Below, piece after piece: positions 1 to 6,939 of a stretch of 55,229 nucleotides of DNA. The position numbers and the translations under genes are program-made. The DNA is taken from positions 1-55,229 of the forward strand of contig NZ_VITR01000024.1 in the NCBI RefSeq assembly GCF_007827955.1, read 5' to 3'. The DNA is from Nitrospirillum pindoramense (GTDB taxonomy: Bacteria; Pseudomonadota; Alphaproteobacteria; Azospirillales; Azospirillaceae). Under the pieces are notes generated by a model. The model was not told the origin of the DNA, made no database searches, and saw nothing but the letters and a program-made list of their open reading frames with translations. The first letter of the stretch is position 1. Each line of letters begins with the position of its first letter.

Positions 1-114
1 GCGGAACAGCGGTGCCGTGCGGGCGATCTGCCGGGCCGCGGCGGCGCCGGACTCGGCCGCCTCCAGGGCCATCAGCGGAACCGTCGGGGACGCGGGGGGC
101 GATGCGGGGATCAT
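1..114 (-). CDS. Partial SIS-domain sugar isomerase/deaminase (NagB-II/GlmS-like), N-terminus only
   Basis: Only the first 38 codons are inside the window. The ATG (114-112) overlaps the stop codon of the upstream binding-protein gene as ATGA, so the two are translationally coupled in one minus-strand operon. After a Pro/Ser/Ala-rich start, residues 13-38 read PLMALEAAESGAAAARQIAR followed by TAPLFR. From memory, this resembles the opening of SIS-domain proteins annotated as glucosamine-6-phosphate deaminase type II or GlmS-like isomerases, which begin with a Met-x-x-Glu-Ala-x-Glu...Ala-Arg-Gln-Leu helix. Such an enzyme would convert GlcN-6-P to fructose-6-P and fits the surrounding GlcNAc locus. 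The SIS fold itself is not visible, so the assignment rests on 25 residues plus context. Confidence 0.5.
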   Translation of the reverse strand, partial: MIPASPPASPTVPLMALEAAESGAAAARQIARTAPLFR

Positions 115-1838
115 GGTGTTCCTGTGTCGTGGGGCGGGGATGACGCCGCCTTGCCCTTCACCGGCGCCAGCGCCAGCAGGTGCAACAGGCGTTCGGGCGT
201 GCCGTCGAAGACGTCGGGCCGGGCCACCGGGTTGTCGGCGTTGAACCAGCCCGTGAAGCGGCGGGTGTTGTATTCGTACCAGGTGGGGTTGCTGAACAGC
301 GGCACGTAGGGCGTGTTGGCCGCCACGATCATCTGCACCTTGTCCATGGCGCGGCGCTGTTCCGTGGGGTCGATGGTGGCGACGAAGGCGTCCAGGGCGC
401 CGTCCAGATCCGGTTCGGTGAAGCGGGTGGGGGCGAAGCGTGTCTTGCCGCTGTAGCGGGAATGGAAGCCGGTGTCGAAACTGCGATAGGGCGTTTCGCC
501 CGGGAACAGGCCGTTGATGGCCATGTCATAATCGCCGCTGATCAGCCGCTGCGCCCAGGACGCCGGGTCCACGGTGGAAACACGCACGTTGAGGCCCAGC
601 GCGTTCAAGCTCTCCGCCACCAACTGGGTGGCATTGACCCAGTCGGTCCAGCCGGCGGGTGCCAGGATGTCGAAGGCGATGGGGCTGCCGTCGGCGTTGT
701 CGACATAGCCGTCGCCGTTCACGTCGCGGAAGCCGCTTTCGGCCAGCAGGGCCTGGGCTCCGCCCTTGTCGAAATGGGCGTAGCGGCCATACTGGCGCTC
801 CGCTTCCGCGTTCACCCAGTCCTGATAGGCGCGGCCGATGCCGCTGGCATACTCGTTGACCTCGGGATAGCCATAGCCCGCGATATCGACGATGGCCCGC
901 CGGTCCACCGCCATGCTGACGGCGCGGCGGAAATTGACGTTGCGGAAGGCGGCGCGGTTGCCCCGGCTGGGGCTGGTCAGGTTGATGTCGATGGCGACGG
1001 TGCCGCCCGGCGGGAACCAATAGCGGTGATGCCGGGGATCGGCCGCGACATAGGTGCGCTCGATATCCGGCAGGAAGGCGCCGAACCAGTCCAGCCGCCC
1101 CTCCGCCGCCGCCGCCAGCAGCTGTTCGTTGGTGCTGACCTGGGGGAAGCGCAGGCAGTCGACCTTGAGGTCGGCGGCGTCCCAGTAGTCGGGGTTGCGG
1201 CACTGGACATAGACCTGGGGGGTGAAACGCGCCACCTCCGTCATCGGGCCGGTGCCCACCGGCGTGTCGTTGGTGAAGGCCACCGGGTCCGCGACCTTGG
1301 ACCAGACATGGCGCGGCACGATGGGCACGCGCACGATCTCGAACACGATGCTGGTGTTCACCTTCTTCAGGGTGAACACCACGGTATGGGCGTCCACCGC
1401 CGTCACGCCGGCGACGCGGTTGGCCATGTCCAGGGTGTCCAGCGCCTTGAAGCGGCGCAGCAGGTCGAAGGTGTAGGCGACGTCGGCCGCGCTGAAGGGC
1501 TGGCCGTCCGACCACAGCACCCCGTCGCGCAGCTTGAAGGTCAGCTTCAAGAGGTCGGGCGAAAAGGCGTAGTCGGTGGCCAGGCGGTATTCCGGCCGGC
1601 CGCCGTACATGGAGTTGAAGACCACCAGCGGCTCGTAAATGAACTCGCGCACGCTGGGCAGCCGGCTGGTCTCGTTGAACGGGTTGAAGTTGCGGACCCA
1701 GCCGTTGGACATGGCGGCCACCACCGTCAGCGTCGCCGGCTCGGGCTGGCCGTCGACGGACGCGCGCGCGCCCGCTGCCGTGGTGGCGATGGCCAGGACG
1801 AGGATCACGATGGAAACGACGCGCCGGATCAAGAACAT
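111..1838 (-). CDS. Chitooligosaccharide-binding periplasmic protein (SBP family 5, Vibrio CBP type)
   Basis: A 575-residue exported solute-binding protein. Residues 1-26 form a signal peptide (basic start, Val/Ile/Leu core, AGARA end). The rest is an SBP_bac_5 protein, normally the oligopeptide/nickel family. However, segments such as VRNFNPF, FIYEPLVVFN, FTPQVYVQCRNPDYWDA, VDCLR, PDIERTY, HHRYWFP and TRRFTGW, and the ending PERLLHLLALAPVK, match what I remember of the chitin-oligosaccharide-binding protein CBP of Vibrio. In Vibrio that protein binds chitobiose and larger oligomers and also controls the membrane sensor ChiS. No ABC permease or ATPase gene is visible next to it. Downstream it overlaps a probable SIS-domain gene by ATGA, and upstream it diverges from a membrane sensor-like gene. 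Peptide binding is the alternative. Confidence 0.8.
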   Translation of the reverse strand: MFLIRRVVSIVILVLAIATTAAGARASVDGQPEPATLTVVAAMSNGWVRNFNPFNETSRLPSVREFIYEPLVVFNSMYGGRPEYRLATDYAFSPDLLKLTFKLRDGVLWSDGQPFSAADVAYTFDLLRRFKALDTLDMANRVAGVTAVDAHTVVFTLKKVNTSIVFEIVRVPIVPRHVWSKVADPVAFTNDTPVGTGPMTEVARFTPQVYVQCRNPDYWDAADLKVDCLRFPQVSTNEQLLAAAAEGRLDWFGAFLPDIERTYVAADPRHHRYWFPPGGTVAIDINLTSPSRGNRAAFRNVNFRRAVSMAVDRRAIVDIAGYGYPEVNEYASGIGRAYQDWVNAEAERQYGRYAHFDKGGAQALLAESGFRDVNGDGYVDNADGSPIAFDILAPAGWTDWVNATQLVAESLNALGLNVRVSTVDPASWAQRLISGDYDMAINGLFPGETPYRSFDTGFHSRYSGKTRFAPTRFTEPDLDGALDAFVATIDPTEQRRAMDKVQMIVAANTPYVPLFSNPTWYEYNTRRFTGWFNADNPVARPDVFDGTPERLLHLLALAPVKGKAASSPPHDTGTP

Positions 1839-2193
1839 CCCCCGCTGTTGAAGGCCCCGTGACGGGCGGGTTGGGGACTCTAACCGCTATCGGCGGCATC
1901 CCACATCCCCCGGCCCAACCCCGCCGGCCCACTCCCACTGTCGCCAGCCTCGGGTGCCGAGGCCAGGGCGCAAACTCGTCACTTTCGTCATGGGCGCGGA
2001 CCCGTCCGGGGTGGCGAGACCCCAGGAAATCCAAGCCGCGCCGCGCCCAGAGGACGACGGCGGCAGTCAAGGGCCGCTTTGCGGATTGACGAAATTGACG
2101 GTATGCTTGCGGTCCTGCGCCGGTAAAGCCGATTTAAAAACAGGGATCTCCGCACATTTGGATGTATTCCTGTCCGCATCAAGAAGACGGGGG
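1839..2193. promoter_or_regulatory. Divergent promoter region between the CBP-type gene and the sensor-like gene
   Basis: 355 bases without a convincing gene. It must hold promoters for both divergent genes. The least GC-rich part is about 2080-2175, with TTGACG at 2087-2092 and an AAATTGACGG repeat of it just after, but I could not pair either with a good -10 box. No clear palindromic operator was seen. Confidence 0.45.
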
Positions 2194-3747
2194 GTGATCG
2201 GGGTGGTCGGGTTCAAGGGGTGGGCTATCAGGGCGCCGGCCGGCCTCGCCACGATCGCGGTGCTGCTTTGCCTGTCGCTGCTGACGGCGCTGTACGCCGT
2301 CATGGATAGGGCGGACACGGCCGTCGCCACCGCCCGCGACATGGCGGCCCACGACCTGGGCATCCTCTACGACTCCGCGCGTGACCAGAGCGCCGCCTTT
2401 TCCAGCACCAGCTTCATCGGCTACAGCGTCGGCCGCTATTACGGCTTCGCCTCCGCCTTCGCGCAGATCTCGCCCAATCCCGAGCGGGCCGCCGCCCTGC
2501 TGCGCACGGCGTTCGCGGGCGGCGACGCGCCGCAGCCGGGCGCCTCCTCGGCGCTGGCCCCCTATATGGCGGTGCATGACCGTTTCCACGCCAGCTTCGT
2601 GGACATGATCGGCGCCTCGGTCTTCGACGACCTTTACCTCATCGACCGCCTGGGGCGCGTGGTCTACAGCCTGCGCAAGGATGGCGCGTTCGGCCTGGAT
2701 TTGAACGACGCCCGTGCCCGCGACACGCCCCTGGGCCAGGCGTTCCGTGAGATCATGGCCCGGTTGCAACAGGTGGACGACCCCAATCAGGTCCTGGTGG
2801 TGACGCGCCCGCAGGCCCTGGACGGCGCCACCACCCCCGATCACCCGGACGGGGTGGGGATGCTGGTGGCCCGGCCGGTGGTGCGCCACGGCGCGGTCGA
2901 GGGCGTGGTGGCCTTCCGCCTGCCCCTGGCCACGGTCGACCGGCGCCTGGGCGCGCTGGCGCGGCCCCTGGCGCGGCGCGGCATCGGTTTCGCCCTGATC
3001 GATGCCGGCGGGCGCCCGGCCGATGCGCCGGCCGCGGCCCGGGGGCTGGCGCCGTCGGGCATCTATCCGGTGCCGGGCACGCCGTGGGAATTCCAGGTGC
3101 TGGCCAGCCGCTGGGCCTTATCGGGGTGGCTGGGCTGGTGGACCTGGTGCTTGGCGCTGGCCAGCGTCACCGGCGGCGCCTGGGGCTGGCGCCAGGCGCG
3201 CCGGTCCTGCGCAGGCCTGGCGGCGGAGACCGATACGCCGCATGCCGCCCCTGCGCCCCTGGCCGCGATCATGCCGGCGTCGCCACCCGAAGCGGTGCCG
3301 TCCCAAGGAGCGCCGCCCCCGCCGGTGCCGGCCGAATCTTCGCCGCCGCCTGTCCCGGTTTCCGCCCTTGGGCCCGCCCCGGGGGGCGTGGCGGAGAGGG
3401 AGCCGGCCAACGACCTGGACGCCAACGAGGAATTCCGCCGCTGCATCGTCGATGTCATGACCCTGGCGCTGGACTTCTGGCACCACGCCAAGCGCAAGGG
3501 GAAGATCGAGCTGGCGGAGGAAAGCGGGCTGTGGCGCGTCTATATGGACCGCAGTTCCCTGCAGACGCGCACCCTGGACAAGTACCTGCTGGTCGAAACC
3601 CTGCCCCGCAATCCCCGCTGGCGCGACGTGGTGCGCACAGCGGAATTCGTGCTGCGGCACTGCCCCGACGCCGGCGCGGAGCGGGAAGGGGTGCGCGAGG
3701 CCCTGGGCCGCCTGAAACAGCACCTGCGCCATGCGGAGCGCATTTAG
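2194..3747 (+). CDS. Membrane protein with Cache-like sensor ectodomain and unrecognised cytoplasmic domain
   Basis: The frame is open from 1954. I choose the GTG at 2194 (about 517 residues) because AAGAAGACGGGG precedes it and the first membrane helix then sits near the N-terminus; GTG 2203 is also possible. TM1 is about residues 16-36, the periplasmic part about 37-307, and TM2 about 308-332. A Pro/Ala-rich linker (about 345-400) and a soluble C-terminal domain (about 408-517) follow. The ectodomain contains VHDRFHASFVDM, then DDLYLIDRLGRVVYSLRKD and DTPLGQAFREI, a pattern I associate with double-Cache-like ectodomains of alphaproteobacterial chemoreceptors. The C-terminal domain has SGLWRVYMD, RTLDKYL and NPRWRDVVRTAEFVLRHC, but no histidine kinase, GGDEF, EAL or MCP signature. 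It diverges from the CBP-type gene, so sensing chitin breakdown products is possible but unproven. Confidence 0.6.
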   Translation: MIGVVGFKGWAIRAPAGLATIAVLLCLSLLTALYAVMDRADTAVATARDMAAHDLGILYDSARDQSAAFSSTSFIGYSVGRYYGFASAFAQISPNPERAAALLRTAFAGGDAPQPGASSALAPYMAVHDRFHASFVDMIGASVFDDLYLIDRLGRVVYSLRKDGAFGLDLNDARARDTPLGQAFREIMARLQQVDDPNQVLVVTRPQALDGATTPDHPDGVGMLVARPVVRHGAVEGVVAFRLPLATVDRRLGALARPLARRGIGFALIDAGGRPADAPAAARGLAPSGIYPVPGTPWEFQVLASRWALSGWLGWWTWCLALASVTGGAWGWRQARRSCAGLAAETDTPHAAPAPLAAIMPASPPEAVPSQGAPPPPVPAESSPPPVPVSALGPAPGGVAEREPANDLDANEEFRRCIVDVMTLALDFWHHAKRKGKIELAEESGLWRVYMDRSSLQTRTLDKYLLVETLPRNPRWRDVVRTAEFVLRHCPDAGAEREGVREALGRLKQHLRHAERI

Positions 3748-4002
3748 CACCTCAACGCTGGCGCCCCAGGGTGAAAGCCGCGGCCGGCGCAGTCAAAATC
3801 CCCGGTTTTGCCGTCATTTTCGACATTCTGCCGGAACCAGCCTTTCGCCATCCCGCCCCCCTCGGCTCTCCTCTGCCGGAACGCAAGGGCACGCCCCGCT
3901 CGCCCCCCGGCTGAGATGAGGGCGGTGTCCGGTTCAGGCGCGGGGCCGCCAGGTTGGGTCCGGCGGACCGCCAAACACAAAAGATGGGCACAGGAGGGTT
4001 TG

Positions 4003-6666
4003 ATGGGTTTTGGGAGAACGATGCTGCGCGGTTCCGCCAGCGTGGCGGTGATGCTGGCCATGATGGCCACGGCGCACGCGGCCGACGCGCCGGCGGCGGA
4101 CGACAGCCTGAACGAAATCGTGGTGACGGGCTTCCGCAAGTCCATCCAGGACAGCATCGACGTCAAGCGGGCGCAGAACGCGGTGGTCGATGTCGTCAGC
4201 GCCGAGGATATTGGCAAGCTGCCCGACAAGAACGTGGCCGATGCGCTGCAGCGCCTGCCCGGCGTCATGATCCAGTCCGCCGCGTCCGGCGAGGGCGGCT
4301 TCGATGAGGCTGACCGCGTCAGCATCCGGGGCTCCAGCCCGTCGCTGACCCAGACCACCATCAACGGCCACGGCGTCGCCACCGGCGACTGGTTCCTGCT
4401 GGACCAGTTCCAGACCGTGGGCCGTTCGGTCAGCTTCTCGCTGCTGCCGTCGGAAATCGTGTCCAAGACCCTGGTGTACAAAAGCCAGCAGGCGGACCTG
4501 GTGGAGGGCGGCGTCGCCGGCTCCATCGACATCCAGACCCGCAAGCCGCTGGAGTTCAAGGACAGCCTGACGCTGCAGGCCTCGGCGGAGGCGGCCTACG
4601 GCGACCTGTCCGGCAAGACGGCGCCGCAGTTCAACGGCCTGGCCGCCTGGAAGAACCCGGCCAACACCTTCGGCGTCGTGGCCCAGGCGTTTTATGAGGA
4701 ACGCAACGTCCGCCGCGACGGCCAGGAGGTGCTGGGCTATTCGCAGTTCGCCCCCACCGACCAGGCGGTCGTCGCCCACCCCGACCTGAACGGCGTCTAT
4801 TATCCCACCTTGATCGGTTCCGCCCTGTTCCAGCAAAAGCGCAAGCGCATGGGCGGGGACGTGGATGTGGAGTTCACGCCGACCGACAAGCTGACGATCG
4901 ACGTCAACGGCTTCTACTCCCACATGGACGCGGACAATTCGAACCGCAACTTCATGCTGTGGGGGGCCAAGATTTTCGGCGGTACCGCCGGCGGCAACGA
5001 CGGCATCGTGCCCACCAGCTACACCGTCCGCAACGGCACGCTGGTGTCGGCCACGGCGCCGCTGGCCACCAACGCCATCGTCTATGACCAGATCAGCCGC
5101 CCGGGTGCGGCGGCCGAAACCTCGTACATCGACACCGACATCAAATACCAGGCGACCGACCGGCTGAGCGTCAGCGCCAAGGCCGGCTACACCTACGGCC
5201 TGGGCGACACCCCCAGCCAGCCGGCGTACGAGGCGGTGGCCAACGCCGGCACCAGCTTCGCCCTGAACGGCCTGTCCGCCCCGGCCAGCGCCGCCTTCAC
5301 CATCCCCACCGGCGCCCAGAACGGCAACTATTCCACCGGCTGGGCCTGGACCGACGTCGTCACCGCCCAGGACCAGGAATATTACGGCCAACTGGATACC
5401 CAGTACGACATCAAATCCGGCATCTGGGATTCGGTGAAGGCCGGCGTCCGCTATGCCGCGCACCAGCGCAACACCCAGTTCAAGGTCAACGGCGGCTGCT
5501 GCCTGAACGGCGGGTGGGGGGCGGCCACCCCGACGGCGTCGGGCACCTATCCCAGCGACTTCGGCGCCAACCTGGGCGGCCCCATCCTGAAGGACATCTG
5601 GACCCTGTCGGAGCCCCAGATCGCCGCCTTCTTCGCCGCCTACGGTAACGCCGATCCGGTCAGCCGCTATTACTGGCCCGGCTCCTTCAAGGTGACGGAG
5701 GACGACAGCGCCGCCTATGTCATGGCCAATGTCGGCGGGGCCGGCTGGTCGGGCAATTTCGGCGTGCGGTTCGTCGACACCAATGTCCACAGCCTGGTCT
5801 ATGTCGGCGCCACCGCCACGACGCCGGGCGCCATCACCAGCTCGGCCTTCGGCCCCTATGTGCCGACGACGATCAGCCACGATTACGTGAACGTGCTGCC
5901 CAGCGCCAACCTGAAGGTCGAGGTCACCGACGACCTGATCGGCCACCTGGCGGTCGCCAAGACCATGGCGCGGCCGGATTACAGCGCGCTGGGCGGGTCG
6001 GTCAGCCTGAACGACGTGGCCTCCTCCGGCTCGGGCGGCAACCCCAACCTGAAGCCCATCGAGTCCACCAACTACGACGCGTCCATCGAGTGGTACTACG
6101 GCCCGCAGTCGCTGCTGTCGTTCGCCGTGTTCTACAACGACATGAATTCCTACGTGACCTTCGGCACGGCGCCGCAGACCTACTACTCCGACTATTACAA
6201 GGCCAACCACACCTACATCGTCACCACGCCCACCAACACCTCGGCCCGGAACCGGGGCTTCGAGCTGGCGGTGCAGCAGCCGATCTACGCTGGCTTCGGC
6301 GTGCAGGCCAACTACACCTACGCCTACGGCACCGAGGAAAACGGCAGCCCCATGATCGGCAATTCCCGTCACACCTACAACCTGACGGGCTATTACGAGA
6401 ACGCGTGGATCAGCGCCCACCTGTCCTACACCTTCCGCTCCCACTTCCTGGTGGGGCTGGATCGCAGCTCGGCGGAGAACCAGGACGACTATGGAACCCT
6501 GGACGCCTCGGTCAACGTGCCGGTGGGTGATTACGTGACGTTGTCCTTCTCCGCGCTGAACATCACCGACAGCCAGCTGAAGTACTACGCCAACAACACC
6601 GACCAGCCGCGCGCCATCTACGACAACGGCCGCCAGTTCTATTTCGGCGCCCGGTTCAAGTACTGA
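4003..6666 (+). CDS. TonB-dependent receptor, probable chitooligosaccharide/GlcNAc outer-membrane transporter
   Basis: 887 residues from ATG 4003, chosen because a strong AGGAGG (3992-3997) precedes it and a clean signal peptide (residues 1-26, ending TAHA) follows. The longer reading from 3808 lacks both. A TonB-box-like EIVVTG occurs at residues 38-43. The plug carries SAEDIGKLPDKNVADALQRL, typical of the TonB-dependent receptor subfamily of Caulobacter, sphingomonads and Xanthomonas (TIGR01782 type). The long Tyr/Asn-rich barrel ends FYFGARFKY, with the expected terminal aromatic strand. The protein would move a large substrate across the outer membrane using ExbBD-TonB energy. The substrate is not readable from the sequence; the adjacent GlcNAc PTS and hexosaminidase genes suggest chitooligosaccharides. 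A terminator follows at 6813. Confidence 0.85.
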   Translation: MGFGRTMLRGSASVAVMLAMMATAHAADAPAADDSLNEIVVTGFRKSIQDSIDVKRAQNAVVDVVSAEDIGKLPDKNVADALQRLPGVMIQSAASGEGGFDEADRVSIRGSSPSLTQTTINGHGVATGDWFLLDQFQTVGRSVSFSLLPSEIVSKTLVYKSQQADLVEGGVAGSIDIQTRKPLEFKDSLTLQASAEAAYGDLSGKTAPQFNGLAAWKNPANTFGVVAQAFYEERNVRRDGQEVLGYSQFAPTDQAVVAHPDLNGVYYPTLIGSALFQQKRKRMGGDVDVEFTPTDKLTIDVNGFYSHMDADNSNRNFMLWGAKIFGGTAGGNDGIVPTSYTVRNGTLVSATAPLATNAIVYDQISRPGAAAETSYIDTDIKYQATDRLSVSAKAGYTYGLGDTPSQPAYEAVANAGTSFALNGLSAPASAAFTIPTGAQNGNYSTGWAWTDVVTAQDQEYYGQLDTQYDIKSGIWDSVKAGVRYAAHQRNTQFKVNGGCCLNGGWGAATPTASGTYPSDFGANLGGPILKDIWTLSEPQIAAFFAAYGNADPVSRYYWPGSFKVTEDDSAAYVMANVGGAGWSGNFGVRFVDTNVHSLVYVGATATTPGAITSSAFGPYVPTTISHDYVNVLPSANLKVEVTDDLIGHLAVAKTMARPDYSALGGSVSLNDVASSGSGGNPNLKPIESTNYDASIEWYYGPQSLLSFAVFYNDMNSYVTFGTAPQTYYSDYYKANHTYIVTTPTNTSARNRGFELAVQQPIYAGFGVQANYTYAYGTEENGSPMIGNSRHTYNLTGYYENAWISAHLSYTFRSHFLVGLDRSSAENQDDYGTLDASVNVPVGDYVTLSFSALNITDSQLKYYANNTDQPRAIYDNGRQFYFGARFKY

Positions 6667-6687
6667 CGCGCCCTGCGGGTGTGTGGT

Positions 6688-6713
6688 GGCCCGGGGCTGT
6701 GTCGCACCGGGCC
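6688..6713 (+). other. Hairpin downstream of the TonB receptor gene
   Basis: GGCCCGG (6688-6694) and CCGGGCC (6707-6713) form a 7-bp stem with a 12-base loop, 21 bases after the stop codon. No T-run follows, so it is more likely an mRNA 3'-end stabiliser or a pause hairpin than the main terminator, which lies about 100 bases further on. Confidence 0.35.
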
Positions 6714-6812
6714 ATCGCCAGTGCCCCGCCGGCCGCTTCCGTGACGGTCGGCGGGTTCTTTCCTGAAGGCGACGTCCTTGGACGGGCGCTTTCGGTCTCC
6801 CCAAACTGGACA

Positions 6813-6842
6813 GGGGCCCGGCACCGTCCGGGCCCCCTTTTC
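6813..6842 (+). terminator. Rho-independent terminator after the TonB receptor gene
   Basis: GGGGCCCGG (6813-6821), loop CACCGT and CCGGGCCCC (6828-6836) form a perfect 9-bp GC stem followed by CTTTTC. It should separate the receptor transcript from the PTS genes, which start about 100 bases later. Confidence 0.75.
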
Positions 6843-6939
6843 CCGGGTGGGTGCAAGATGATGGCGGCGATTTCAGGCATCGCGGCCGGGTCTATGGGAT
6901 ATGGCGGCGCGTCGGCGCCGGGAAAAATGAGGGTCAGGC

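Noticed and set aside
180-1862. 560-codon open frame on the plus strand
   Set aside because: It is antisense to the chitooligosaccharide-binding protein, which has a signal peptide and clear family matches.
3794-3810. CAAAA...TTTTG inverted repeat upstream of the TonB receptor as a sugar-repressor operator
   Set aside because: Arms are only 5 bases and no similar site was found upstream of the PTS or binding-protein genes, so regulator binding cannot be supported.
3934-6804. 956-codon open frame on the minus strand
   Set aside because: It is antisense to the TonB receptor; Val/Gly/Asp-rich repetitive product without any family feature.
6661-6939. Small frames between the TonB receptor and the PTS gene
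   Set aside because: They run through two terminator-type hairpins and have no ribosome-binding site or recognisable product.
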